Below are positions 36,485 to 45,523 of a stretch of DNA of 64,000 nucleotides, one piece after another. Source of the DNA: Psychrobacter immobilis. GTDB lineage: Bacteria; Pseudomonadota; Gammaproteobacteria; Pseudomonadales; Moraxellaceae. Numbering within the stretch: position 1 is the stretch's first letter; every line of letters begins with the position of its first letter. The notes beneath the pieces are model-generated. The model worked only from the letters and a program-made list of their open reading frames with translations. It did not search any database and was not told the origin of the DNA. The position numbers and the translations under genes were made by a program. The stretch is taken from assembly GCF_904846175.1 (NCBI RefSeq), contig NZ_CAJGZM010000002.1:372001-436000 (forward strand), read 5' to 3'.

Positions 36485-39142
36485 ATGTCCGCCACTGAAA
36501 CCGCTGCTCAAATTATTAATCCTGACATGCCAGATGTGCCGCCACATGCCCCAAGTAAAATTCATTTAAAAGATTATAAACCACCAAGCTTTGATGTCGT
36601 AACCGTTGATTTGGATATTAAGCTATTTGATGATCATGCCATTGTAGATAGTACCTTGGTGATGCAACGTCAGACTGACGGCGACTTGGTGCTGTATGGC
36701 GAAGCGCTTGAGCTGATGTCTATTAAGCTTAATGATGAGCCGCTTGCTAGTGAGCGCTATACGCAAGCGGATGGCACATTAACCATTACCGATGCGCCAG
36801 AAAACACCAGATTACAGCTGCAAGTACGCATCCATCCGCATACCAATACGGCGCTTGAAGGCTTATATATTGCCGGCAGTGGTGACGATACTATGTTTGT
36901 CAGCCAGTGCGAGCCAGAGGGCTTTCGCAAGATTACCTTTTATCCAGACCGCCCTGATGTGCTAGCGATATTTACCACACGCTTGGAAGCCGATAAGCGT
37001 TTTCCAACGCTATTGAGTAATGGTAATTTGCTCGAAGCAGGTGAAGTGGTGGATGCGCCTGAGCGTCACTATGCTGTTTGGCAAGACCCGACCAATAAGC
37101 CAAGCTATTTGTTTGCTTGCGTTATCGCTGACTTAGATGTATTGACTGACAGCTATACGACCAGTGAAGGGCGTGAGGTAATGCTTGAGCTCTATGCGAA
37201 GTCTGAAGATATCGATAAATGTGCTGTCGGTATGCAAGCTTTAAAAGACTCGATGCAATGGGATGAAATCAATTATGGCCGCGCCTATGATTTAGACCGT
37301 TATATGATTGTTGCCGTGAGTCAGTTTAATATGGGCGCGATGGAAAATAAGGGTTTAAATATCTTTAATACCGCTTGTGTCTTGTCTAGTCCTGAGACAA
37401 CCACAGATTCGCGCAGCTTTAGTGTTAAATCTATCATTGCCCATGAATACTTTCATAACTGGACGGGCAATCGCATCACTTGCCGTGATTGGTTTCAGCT
37501 GTGTTTAAAAGAAGGCTTTACCGTTTATCGGGATCAATCGTTCTCAGCCGATCAGCAATCCAGTGCCGTCCAGCGTATCGATGATGTGGCAACCTTGCGC
37601 GCGCATCAGTTTGCCGAAGACGCAGGACCGTTAGCGCACCCTGTACGCCCTGAGAGTTTCGTTGAGATTAATAACTTTTATACCACGACGGTTTATGAAA
37701 AAGGTGCTGAAATCGTGCGTATGATTGCTAATACGCTAGGTCCAGATAATTTCCGTAAAGGTACGGATGAGTATTTCCGTCGTTATGATGGGCAAGCGGT
37801 CACGGTTGAAGACTTTTTGTCAGCGCTCAGTATTACCGATAGCAAAATTGAAGACTTTATCGACTGGTATCGTCAGCCCGGTACGCCTGTGGTGTCTGGG
37901 CACCAAGATTATGACAGCGCGGCGCAGACATTGACCATTACTTTGAGTCAGCAAACCCGTCAGGTTGCAGGTTTCGATGCACCAAAACCATTGCCAATAC
38001 CCGTAGCGACCGCACTATTTGATAAAGATTCTGGTGCTATCGTCGCTGAGCGTATGCTGTTACTCGATCAAGCAACGCAAACCTTTACTTTCGAAAATGT
38101 AGTAAGCGAGCCAGTAGTATCCCTGCTACGTGATTTTAGTGCGCCAGTACAGCTTAATTATGATTATCAAGATGAAGATTTGGCATTTTTGCTAAAATAT
38201 GAGAACAATGGTTTTAATCGCTGGCAAGTGACGCAAATGCTCGTTAATCGAATTTTGCTGCAAGGTCAAGGCGCTAAAAGCAGCCCTGAGGTATATTTGC
38301 AAGCAGTGGCGCAGACCTTACCGGAGTTGGCTGCTAGTGATGCGATGTTGGCAGCACGTTTGCTTGATATTCCATCAGCGCCAGAGTTGGCATCTGCCAT
38401 TCACAAAGACTATGATCCAGAGCTGGTAAAAGCACAGCGTGAAGGCTTATATCAACAGCTAGCCTTAGCGTTAAAAGACCAGTGGACAGCGCTTTATAAA
38501 CAGCTACCCATACAGGCTTATGAAGATAGTGCTGAAGCTCGTGGCACCCGCGCTTTACGTAATGTGGTGTTAGATATGGCATTGACCGCCGATATTGCCG
38601 ATGCAGCTGAATGGGCGCAACAACAGTATGATAATGCCAGCTGTATGACAGAACGTTTTGGTGCGTTAAAAGCGATGGTCAATCATCAACTGGCAAACGC
38701 TGATGAGTATTTGACGGACTTTTATAATCGCTTCCAAGATGATGATTTGGTCATAGATTTATGGTTCAGTGTGCAAGCCTCTGCCGATACGGTTACGCCT
38801 GATGGGATGCAATCATTGCTTAAGCATGCAGACTTTGATTGGAATACGCCCAACCGTGTACGTTCGGTCATCAGTGCCTTTACCTCGCAGCCAACGGTCT
38901 TATGGACAGATGAAGGCTTAGATATTTATATTGCTGTGATTAAAAAGCTAGATGATACCAACCCTGTGTTAGCCTCACGCTTATTACAAGTGCTGGCACG
39001 TTGGAATACCTTGGCTGAACCACGTCGTCAAATGGCGCATGAGCAGTTGATTGAACTGCAAAAGCAAGCGACTTCTAAGCATGTAATTGAAAGCTTAAAC
39101 AGTGTTTTAGGTGCGGCAACTGAAGGTTCTGCAAGTGCGTAA
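36485..39142 (+). CDS. pepN: Aminopeptidase N (M1 family)
   Basis: PepN is a cytoplasmic zinc aminopeptidase that trims peptides from the N terminus. The 885-residue protein matches the E. coli enzyme in length and layout: a beta-rich N-terminal domain, the exopeptidase motif GAMENKG, the zinc motif HEYFHNW followed by the third ligand in LKEGFTVYRDQ, a small beta domain (TPVVSGHQDYD), and a long helical C-terminal domain ending near residue 880. AGGAAT precedes the ATG. It is a monocistronic unit with a strong terminator. Confidence 0.97.
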   Translation: MSATETAAQIINPDMPDVPPHAPSKIHLKDYKPPSFDVVTVDLDIKLFDDHAIVDSTLVMQRQTDGDLVLYGEALELMSIKLNDEPLASERYTQADGTLTITDAPENTRLQLQVRIHPHTNTALEGLYIAGSGDDTMFVSQCEPEGFRKITFYPDRPDVLAIFTTRLEADKRFPTLLSNGNLLEAGEVVDAPERHYAVWQDPTNKPSYLFACVIADLDVLTDSYTTSEGREVMLELYAKSEDIDKCAVGMQALKDSMQWDEINYGRAYDLDRYMIVAVSQFNMGAMENKGLNIFNTACVLSSPETTTDSRSFSVKSIIAHEYFHNWTGNRITCRDWFQLCLKEGFTVYRDQSFSADQQSSAVQRIDDVATLRAHQFAEDAGPLAHPVRPESFVEINNFYTTTVYEKGAEIVRMIANTLGPDNFRKGTDEYFRRYDGQAVTVEDFLSALSITDSKIEDFIDWYRQPGTPVVSGHQDYDSAAQTLTITLSQQTRQVAGFDAPKPLPIPVATALFDKDSGAIVAERMLLLDQATQTFTFENVVSEPVVSLLRDFSAPVQLNYDYQDEDLAFLLKYENNGFNRWQVTQMLVNRILLQGQGAKSSPEVYLQAVAQTLPELAASDAMLAARLLDIPSAPELASAIHKDYDPELVKAQREGLYQQLALALKDQWTALYKQLPIQAYEDSAEARGTRALRNVVLDMALTADIADAAEWAQQQYDNASCMTERFGALKAMVNHQLANADEYLTDFYNRFQDDDLVIDLWFSVQASADTVTPDGMQSLLKHADFDWNTPNRVRSVISAFTSQPTVLWTDEGLDIYIAVIKKLDDTNPVLASRLLQVLARWNTLAEPRRQMAHEQLIELQKQATSKHVIESLNSVLGAATEGSASA

Positions 39143-39198
39143 AGAGCAGTACTTTATAAGTTAATGCTTATAAAGGAAGATTAATAAGTTAGAAAGTA

Positions 39199-39241
39199 CA
39201 AAAAAGCCCGTCTGATATCTAATATCAAACGGGCTTTTTTA
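39199..39241. terminator. Bidirectional terminator between pepN and DAHP synthase
   Basis: AAAAAAGCCCGT pairs with ACGGGCTTTTTT, with inner pairing GATAT/ATATC, and A/T runs at both ends. Confidence 0.9.
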
Positions 39242-39279
39242 TTGAGTGGTCAATAAGGATTTATTATGACCAATCGTTA

Positions 39280-40362
39280 TTAACGATTCGGCAATACGTC
39301 TTTAACCATATCACGTAGATTGTGCATGGCAGTGACCGTACTATCCCAATCTAAGCAACCATCGGTGATAGACTTGCCATACTCAAGCTGGCTCAAATCA
39401 GCTGTCAGCTTTTGATTGCCGCCTTTTAGATGGCTCTCTATCATCAGACCGATGATAGATTTATTACCGTTTTTAATCTGCTCGGCAACGTTTTGGATGA
39501 CCATTGGTTGCAGATATGGGTCTTTACCCGAGTTGGCATGGCTTGAGTCAATCATAATCTTACTATTGGTTTTGCCTTTTGCTAGCTCGTTTTCAACTTG
39601 CGCAACAGCCGTTTCATCATAGTTAGGCTTGCCATCACCACCGCGTAGTACCACGTGTGCATAAGGGTTGCCTTTTGATTTGATGATAGAAACTTTACCA
39701 TCTGCTGATAAGCCAAGGAAGCTATGACCTTCTTTTACTGCTTGCATAGCATTAACAGCAACCGTCATACCGCCATCTGTACCGTTTTTAAAGCCAACTG
39801 GGCACGATAAGCCTGAGCTCATTTCACGATGCGTTTGGCTTTCGGTCGTACGAGCACCAATCGCTGACCAGCTAATCAAATCCTGCATGTATTGCGGCGT
39901 ATTTGGGTCTAACGCTTCAGTGGCGCACGGCAGACCTTTTTCATTCAAATCAAGCAGTAGCTTACGGGCAGTACGCAGACCTTTTTCGATATCAAAGCTA
40001 TCGTTCATATCAGGGTCGTTAATCATGCCTTTCCAGCCAACTGTGGTACGCGGCTTCTCAAAATAGACACGCATCACAACGAAGATGCTGTCTTCAATCT
40101 CTTTTGCCAATACGGCTAAGCGATCGGCATATTCGTGCGCGGCTTTAATATCGTGAATAGAGCAGGGACCAATAACCACAAATAGACGCTTGTCTTTACC
40201 ATCTAAGATATCTTGGATGGTATTGCGACCTTTTAAGACCGTGTTATAGGCGTCTTTCGACAAAGGTAGCTCAGACTTTAGCTCAGCGGGAGTGATTAAA
40301 GGAATGAATTTTTCAATATTCACGTCGTCAATATCTGCATTATGGGTAACTGGTGTTGTCAT
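39280..40362 (-). CDS. 3-deoxy-7-phosphoheptulonate (DAHP) synthase, class I
   Basis: DAHP synthase joins phosphoenolpyruvate and erythrose-4-phosphate at the entrance of the aromatic amino acid pathway. The 360-residue protein matches the AroF/AroG/AroH type: VIGPCSIHD, MRVYFEKPRTTVGWKGMINDP, GARTTESQTHREMSSGLSCPVGFKNGTDG (metal-binding Cys and substrate contacts), and IDSSHANSGKDP. Which aromatic amino acid inhibits it cannot be read safely, so no single gene letter is given. Overlapping inverted repeats lie in its leader region. No strong ribosome site is visible before the ATG. Confidence 0.95.
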   Translation of the reverse strand: MTTPVTHNADIDDVNIEKFIPLITPAELKSELPLSKDAYNTVLKGRNTIQDILDGKDKRLFVVIGPCSIHDIKAAHEYADRLAVLAKEIEDSIFVVMRVYFEKPRTTVGWKGMINDPDMNDSFDIEKGLRTARKLLLDLNEKGLPCATEALDPNTPQYMQDLISWSAIGARTTESQTHREMSSGLSCPVGFKNGTDGGMTVAVNAMQAVKEGHSFLGLSADGKVSIIKSKGNPYAHVVLRGGDGKPNYDETAVAQVENELAKGKTNSKIMIDSSHANSGKDPYLQPMVIQNVAEQIKNGNKSIIGLMIESHLKGGNQKLTADLSQLEYGKSITDGCLDWDSTVTAMHNLRDMVKDVLPNR

Positions 40363-40827
40363 GATTATATATCGTCTAGCTGATTTATAGGGAGTTTCAT
40401 TATGCGGACAAAAGCGCCGGTTGACAAGGGCAGTCGTGCAGTTAATTGACTGCTAACTGGAATGCTGAGGCTAAAACTTCGTTATCATTGCCAAGTCTGA
40501 GCGATATATTGAGGCTAACAAAGATCAAAATGACATTTGGTTTTCTCTGTTATTACTCAATGAGCGTCAAACCTGTGCACAGTGTTTATCGAGCTTTTAT
40601 TGGCTAATTTAGCTATTTTCAGCACTGTCACGTATGATGAGCTTATAAATAACCAAATTTGAGCCTTATAAATTAAGCTTATAGCTCATAAATGCTACTA
40701 AAGTAGCTGTTAATGGGTATGTTATGAGCGATTGCATATACTATATTTTATAATACTCATATTGTATTCTTTGTACTATTTTAACTGTACTGCTTTGATT
40801 GTACTAACTTGATATTGAGAGCTTGTC
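40363..40827. other. Divergent control region between DAHP synthase and lpxB
   Basis: 465 bases with no gene. Three overlapping inverted repeats lie at 40430-40459, on the DAHP synthase side. A GCTACT-AA-AGTAGC palindrome occurs at 40694-40707 and a TATAAT hexamer at 40749-40754, about 75 bases before lpxB. Confidence 0.6.
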
Positions 40828-42153
40828 ATGACAGATTCTGCTATGCCTCACCAACCTTCTGATTTTACGTCAGCACTTGACGCCTATAATGCTTATGATG
40901 AAATGCCTGAGGTAACGGCTGCGTCATTGGTAATAGGTATCGTCGCTGGTGAAGTGTCAGGTGATAGCTTGGGCGCAGATTTTATGCAGCAGATGAATAA
41001 CCTACGTGATGATATCATTTGGGTCGGTGTAGGCGGCGCAAAGATGCAAGCGCAAGGGCTGCAAAGTATCTTTCCCTTATCACGTTTGGCGGTGATGGGT
41101 TTGGTCGAAGTGGTCGCACAATTACCGGACTTACTCAGAGCGCGCCGAGAACTGTTAGCAGCATTTAAAACGGCAAATATTGATTGGTTTATCGGTATCG
41201 ACGCCCCTGATTTTAATTTAAGAGTGGCTAAAAAATTAAAGCCGCAAGGGGTGTTCTGCGTACAATATGTCAGTCCCTCTATTTGGGCTTGGCGTGAGTC
41301 GCGTATTCATAATATTAAAGCGGCAACCAATCTGGTGCTTTGCCTATTCCCATTTGAGCTGCCAGTTTATGAGCGTCATAATCATCCAGCAATTTGTGTC
41401 GGTCATCCGCTACTACGCACTATTGATCAGACGTTGCTAGAGACACCCATCAATCAGCGCCGTAGTGAATTGGTCTGGCATAATGATGGTTTGCAGCAGT
41501 TTTTTATCGACCGCTTTGATGATGTCAGTCAGCTTATCTGTGTCATGCCAGGCTCTAGACGTGGTGAAATTACCGCTATTTTGCCATTGATGCTCGATGG
41601 TATTCAAAAGCTGATTTTATTGGACCCAAAGCTGTGCTTTATCATTCCAACGGTCGATCAAAATCATCAATATATCGTACAAGATGTCATTGATAAGCGC
41701 TCAGAGCAGCTGCGAGCAGCGATTGTGGTGGTCTATGATGATAGCCAGCCAGCCTTTAGTCAGCAGGCGATGGCGGCATCAGACATGGTGATGCTAGCAT
41801 CGGGTACAGCAACCTTGGAAGCCATGCTACTTGAGCGTCCAATGGTGGTGATTTACCAGTTAAATCAGCTGACTTATCAGATTGCCAAGCGTTTGGTCAA
41901 AGTTCCTTATGTCGGCTTACCCAATATTTTGGCAGATAGCGCGATTGTGCCAGAGCTTATCCAAGAGCAGGCGAGTGGCGATAATATCTGTCGTACCGTG
42001 ATGCGTCTGTTGCAGCCACGCGCGTATGCCGAGCAATTAAAAGCACTCATTGATACCAAGTATTTATTACAACAACAGAGCAATCATGACCCTGCTAATA
42101 GCGTGATTGAGCAGTGGTTCTTACAACACAATCATCAATCCCAAGCTCACTAA
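40828..42153 (+). CDS. lpxB: Lipid-A-disaccharide synthase
   Basis: LpxB condenses lipid X with UDP-2,3-diacylglucosamine to form the lipid A disaccharide at the inner face of the inner membrane. The 441-residue protein is longer than usual because of about 35 extra N-terminal residues before the conserved IVAGEVSGDSLGA. After this come DFNLRVAKKLK, YVSPSIWAWRESRI, VMPGSRRGEI (nucleotide-sugar binding), and SGTATLEAMLLERPMVVIY, all typical. It is followed by rnhB, as in many gammaproteobacteria where these lie in the lpx cluster; the other lpx genes are not here. Confidence 0.96.
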   Translation: MTDSAMPHQPSDFTSALDAYNAYDEMPEVTAASLVIGIVAGEVSGDSLGADFMQQMNNLRDDIIWVGVGGAKMQAQGLQSIFPLSRLAVMGLVEVVAQLPDLLRARRELLAAFKTANIDWFIGIDAPDFNLRVAKKLKPQGVFCVQYVSPSIWAWRESRIHNIKAATNLVLCLFPFELPVYERHNHPAICVGHPLLRTIDQTLLETPINQRRSELVWHNDGLQQFFIDRFDDVSQLICVMPGSRRGEITAILPLMLDGIQKLILLDPKLCFIIPTVDQNHQYIVQDVIDKRSEQLRAAIVVVYDDSQPAFSQQAMAASDMVMLASGTATLEAMLLERPMVVIYQLNQLTYQIAKRLVKVPYVGLPNILADSAIVPELIQEQASGDNICRTVMRLLQPRAYAEQLKALIDTKYLLQQQSNHDPANSVIEQWFLQHNHQSQAH

Positions 42154-42245
42154 ACCAAACCCAAATTCACTAAGCATCGGTAAAGTAGCTCCAATATTGT
42201 TTGAACAACACTTCAATTTATTAATAAATAAGACATTACAATTTT

Positions 42246-43121
42246 ATGAGTAACCAATACTGCAGCGAAAATCCTTTCACGCCAATCAACCTTCTTATTG
42301 AGCAAGTAGATATTAAAGGCCAGTATATTCAATTGGCGGCACCGATACAGTTATCTGGTCAGTTGAATATTGCTGAGCTATTGACGCAATATCCGATAAA
42401 TATAGAAGACATGCACCCATCTCCACTACAAATTGGTGTTGATGAGGCAGGGCGTGGACCTCTGCTAGGAAGCGTCAATGTGGCGGCTGCGATACTACCT
42501 ACAACTTGGTCAGGTCTAATTGAAGCACAGCCACTCAAAGGCACGCCGTTATCTATATTGACAGATTCTAAGCAGCTGAGTGAAAAAAAACGCGACATTC
42601 TTTATCCATTAGTACAGCAGCATGCAGTCGGGCACATCGTCGCTGATATACCCGCAGCGGTCATCGACCAAGTGAATATCTTGCAAGCAACGATGCTAGG
42701 TATGCGTTTATGCTCAGAGATATTAGTCAAGATGGTTGTCAAGCACCTTAATATGGCGCATGAAAAGCAGTTTGAGGTGTTGATTGATGGCAATCGCTGT
42801 CCAGATTTAGATTATGCAAGCCTTGCTAAACTTGGTATAAAAGAGTCAGTAATTGACTGTCAAGCTTGGGTGAAAGGTGATGCACGTCATACCAGTATTG
42901 CCGCAGCCAGTATCTTAGCGAAAGTAAGCCGTGACAAAACCATGTATGCACTTGACGCTGAGCATCCTGAATTTGGCATTGCCAAGCATAAAGGCTATCC
43001 GACTCGCGCTCACATGGAGGCAATCGTAAAATATGGCGTATTAACCGCGCATAGACGTAGTTTTGCACCCGTTAAAAAAGCGCTCGAAAACGTAGCACAT
43101 ACCGAAAAGGACAAGAGGTAG
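42246..43121 (+). CDS. rnhB: Ribonuclease HII
   Basis: RNase HII nicks RNA in RNA-DNA hybrids, including single ribonucleotides in DNA. The catalytic core begins at residue 61 with [14 protein letters not shown] (Asp66, Glu67). It continues with [15 protein letters not shown] sequence, [11 protein letters not shown], the Asp in [22 protein letters not shown], and [10 protein letters not shown]. At 291 residues it is much longer than the 198-residue E. coli enzyme: about 50-60 extra N-terminal residues and small inserts in the middle. The frame has no other start that would shorten it with a good ribosome site. Probably co-transcribed with lpxB. Confidence 0.94.
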   Translation: MSNQYCSENPFTPINLLIEQVDIKGQYIQLAAPIQLSGQLNIAELLTQYPINIEDMHPSPLQIGVDEAGRGPLLGSVNVAAAILPTTWSGLIEAQPLKGTPLSILTDSKQLSEKKRDILYPLVQQHAVGHIVADIPAAVIDQVNILQATMLGMRLCSEILVKMVVKHLNMAHEKQFEVLIDGNRCPDLDYASLAKLGIKESVIDCQAWVKGDARHTSIAAASILAKVSRDKTMYALDAEHPEFGIAKHKGYPTRAHMEAIVKYGVLTAHRRSFAPVKKALENVAHTEKDKR

Positions 43122-43176
43122 GTTGTTAAAACGTTTAGTAGAATAGCCTAAGTAAAAATTTGCTATCATTTAAATA

Positions 43177-43214
43177 TAAAAACCACCTATTTATAATAAA
43201 TAGGTGGTTTTTAT
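43177..43214. terminator. Bidirectional terminator between rnhB and the DUF924 gene
   Basis: AAAACCACCTATTTA pairs with TAAATAGGTGGTTTT around TAA, with A- and T-runs. Confidence 0.92.
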
Positions 43215-43257
43215 TTCATCGTTCAATAGTAAGAATGTCTTAAAGCTGAAGAAATAC

Positions 43258-43923
43258 TTAAAAAGACGAGTTCGGCTGCTCCAAGAAAGCTTCTTCTTCG
43301 TCAGTGGATTCACGATCTAAGATGTCATTACGATGTGGGTAACGGCCAAATTTTTCAATAATGTCTTTATGGCGATGCTCGAATTCTAACGTGTCGGCAT
43401 CATTTAATTGTTCAAACAGAGGTAGGTAGCGTTTATGAATCATCGCTGATTCAGAATGCATAAAAGGCATGATAATAAATTTACGCCACTGCGCCGGTAG
43501 TTTATCAAAATGCGGCTGCCCAATAGCTTCTTGTGCCAATACTACGGCCATGCTGTCTTGCGCAAAAGCATCCGCTTGACCACGACATAAATTACGCGAA
43601 AACTGATCCAAAACGATGATTTCTGCCAAACGTCCCGCCAAAGCGGTGATTGAGCTATTGCTATCCGTCAGCGCTTCTGCGATACGCCACGTCACACATT
43701 CGCCTCGTTTAGCCGCTTGCCAAATATCAGCAAATTTGTCTTTTATTTGCTTATCAAAAGCATCATTTTGCGCAAACCAATACTGCTCATTGTCTTTATC
43801 GAACCAAAAGTCCAACACCGCACGCGCATCAGCAGGAAGATGCTCTAAACTGATGTTTTGCGGATCGAGATGCGATAGGTTGGTTGGGTTTTTAGCAGTC
43901 GAATAATCGGTCGAGAGTGCCAT
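43258..43923 (-). CDS. DUF924 family protein
   Basis: A 221-residue, mostly helical protein with the DUF924 pattern: ARAVLDFWFDKDNEQYWFAQNDAFDKQI at the start, GRLAEIIVLDQFSRNLCRGQADAFAQD in the middle, and FIIMPFMHSESAMIHKRYLPLFEQL then FGRYPHRNDIL. The family resembles TPR-like proteins and has no established role. It is monocistronic between rnhB and the nspC gene. Family assignment is firm; function is unknown. Confidence 0.88.
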   Translation of the reverse strand: MALSTDYSTAKNPTNLSHLDPQNISLEHLPADARAVLDFWFDKDNEQYWFAQNDAFDKQIKDKFADIWQAAKRGECVTWRIAEALTDSNSSITALAGRLAEIIVLDQFSRNLCRGQADAFAQDSMAVVLAQEAIGQPHFDKLPAQWRKFIIMPFMHSESAMIHKRYLPLFEQLNDADTLEFEHRHKDIIEKFGRYPHRNDILDRESTDEEEAFLEQPNSSF

Positions 43924-44013
43924 AAGATATTCTAATTATGATGAATTTAGTCTACTATAGCGCAATTATTTAGGTCTGTCATGATACCGACCTCAGCTAT
44001 TAGGTAACCTCTT

Positions 44014-45252
44014 ATGAATACAAAAACCCCGTTAGAAACCAGTCACTCATCTTTGCCAGCAACGCCATATTATCTGCTTGATGAAGCGGCAATCGTTGCT
44101 AATATGAAAATTATCGCGCGTCTGTGCGAGCTATCAGGCGCTAAAGCCTTACTCGCCCTTAAATGTTTTGCGACTTGGGGTGTGTTTGATGTTATGCAGC
44201 CTTATCTGCATGGTACGACGTCATCTTCGCTCAATGAAGTCAGACTTGGCTACGAGACTTTTGGTAAAGGTAAAGACAGTTATAATAAAAAAGAAACTCA
44301 TGCTTACAGCGTCGCTTATAGCGCGGATGAGATTGATGAGGTATTAAACTATGCCGATAAAATTATTTTTAATTCTATTTCACAGTTGAATGCATTTAAG
44401 GATCAAGCCGCGGCAAAAAACATTCCAGTTGGGCTGCGCTTAAATCCAAAGACCAGCAACTCGTCCTTTATTATCGCTGACCCTGCGCGTCCTTTTAGCC
44501 GTTTGGGTGAGCATGATAAAGATAAGATTACTGCCGTACTTGCTGATATCACTGGGGTTATGATTCATAACAACTGTGAAAATGATAGCTTTGAGGCGTT
44601 TAGCGCAAGCTTAGCGGATATCGAAGACAGATTTGGTGAGATGTTGGCGCAGCTCGAATGGGTGAGCTTGGGCGGTGGTATTCACTTTATTGCGCCTGAT
44701 TATCCACTAGAAAAACTTGCTGAGAGATTAAAAGGCTTTAGCGAAAAATATGGCGTACAAGTCTATCTTGAGCCGGGTGAGGCGAGCATTCATGGCGCTG
44801 GGTCATTGGTGACGACGGTATTAGATACCATGCACAATGAAAAAAACTTGGCTGTAGTAGATTCATCAATTGAAGCGCATATGCTGGATTTGCTAATTTA
44901 CCGTGAGTCAGCGCCGATAGTGGCTGTTAATAGTGATTTAATTAATATTGCCTCTCTTGATATCGACCCTACCAATATCGCACCCATCAGCAAGAATGCT
45001 CAATCAGCTGATAATACGATTATCTATGGTCGTTCTTGTTTGGCAGGCGATATCTTTGGTGAATATGTCTTGCCAAATAATCTAAAAATAGGTGACACCG
45101 TGACCTTTGGCAATGCTGCAGGATATACCATGGTGAAGAAAAACTGGTTTAACGGCGTTAATATGCCAGCGATTGTTATCCGTCGTTTAGATGGCAGTAT
45201 CGATATCCAGCGTGAATTCGATTATCAAGATTACAAAGCAAGCTTGTCATAA
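44014..45252 (+). CDS. nspC: Carboxynorspermidine/carboxyspermidine decarboxylase
   Basis: This fold-type III PLP enzyme removes CO2 from carboxy(nor)spermidine, the last step of the alternative spermidine/norspermidine route. The 412-residue protein has the lysine that binds PLP (Lys50 in LLALKCFATWGVFD), the loop WVSLGGGIHF, EPGEASIHGAGSLVTTVLD, and the dimer-interface block YGRSCLAGDIFGEY. It is close to NspC rather than to diaminopimelate or ornithine decarboxylase. The partner dehydrogenase is encoded 270 bases downstream. The aminotransferase and decarboxylase that supply diaminopropane in Vibrio are not in the window. Confidence 0.93.
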   Translation: MNTKTPLETSHSSLPATPYYLLDEAAIVANMKIIARLCELSGAKALLALKCFATWGVFDVMQPYLHGTTSSSLNEVRLGYETFGKGKDSYNKKETHAYSVAYSADEIDEVLNYADKIIFNSISQLNAFKDQAAAKNIPVGLRLNPKTSNSSFIIADPARPFSRLGEHDKDKITAVLADITGVMIHNNCENDSFEAFSASLADIEDRFGEMLAQLEWVSLGGGIHFIAPDYPLEKLAERLKGFSEKYGVQVYLEPGEASIHGAGSLVTTVLDTMHNEKNLAVVDSSIEAHMLDLLIYRESAPIVAVNSDLINIASLDIDPTNIAPISKNAQSADNTIIYGRSCLAGDIFGEYVLPNNLKIGDTVTFGNAAGYTMVKKNWFNGVNMPAIVIRRLDGSIDIQREFDYQDYKASLS

Positions 45253-45366
45253 CACTATTATGCTCGGGATTATTAAATGACACTGCCAAACAACTATCTA
45301 GAAATGAGGATTGTTCTCGAATTTTCTAAGTTATGTTGTAATTTTTGCCGAAAAGTAAGTAAAAAT

Positions 45367-45375
45367 TGTTATAAT
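45367..45375 (+). promoter_or_regulatory. Putative extended -10 promoter ahead of the carboxynorspermidine dehydrogenase gene
   Basis: TG-T-TATAAT, the same extended -10 form seen before guaB, stands about 150 bases before the TTG start. This suggests the dehydrogenase gene can be transcribed separately from nspC. Confidence 0.45.
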
Positions 45376-45523
45376 TGCCATTGGCAAATGCAGTAAGGTT
45401 TGTCTAACGGGTGCGTGGGTTTTCCTCGGTCTTCCTTTTTAATTCACGCATATCATTCACTCGTTTCTGTTTTGCATAGCCAATATCAATGGTATCGACA
45501 GGGACACAAAGGAGGATTGTTCT

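Noticed and set aside
36199..36495. 98-codon minus-strand frame between pal and pepN
   Set aside because: It starts inside pepN in a divergent overlap, has no ribosome site, and encodes Ile/Lys-rich sequence expected by chance from AT-rich DNA.
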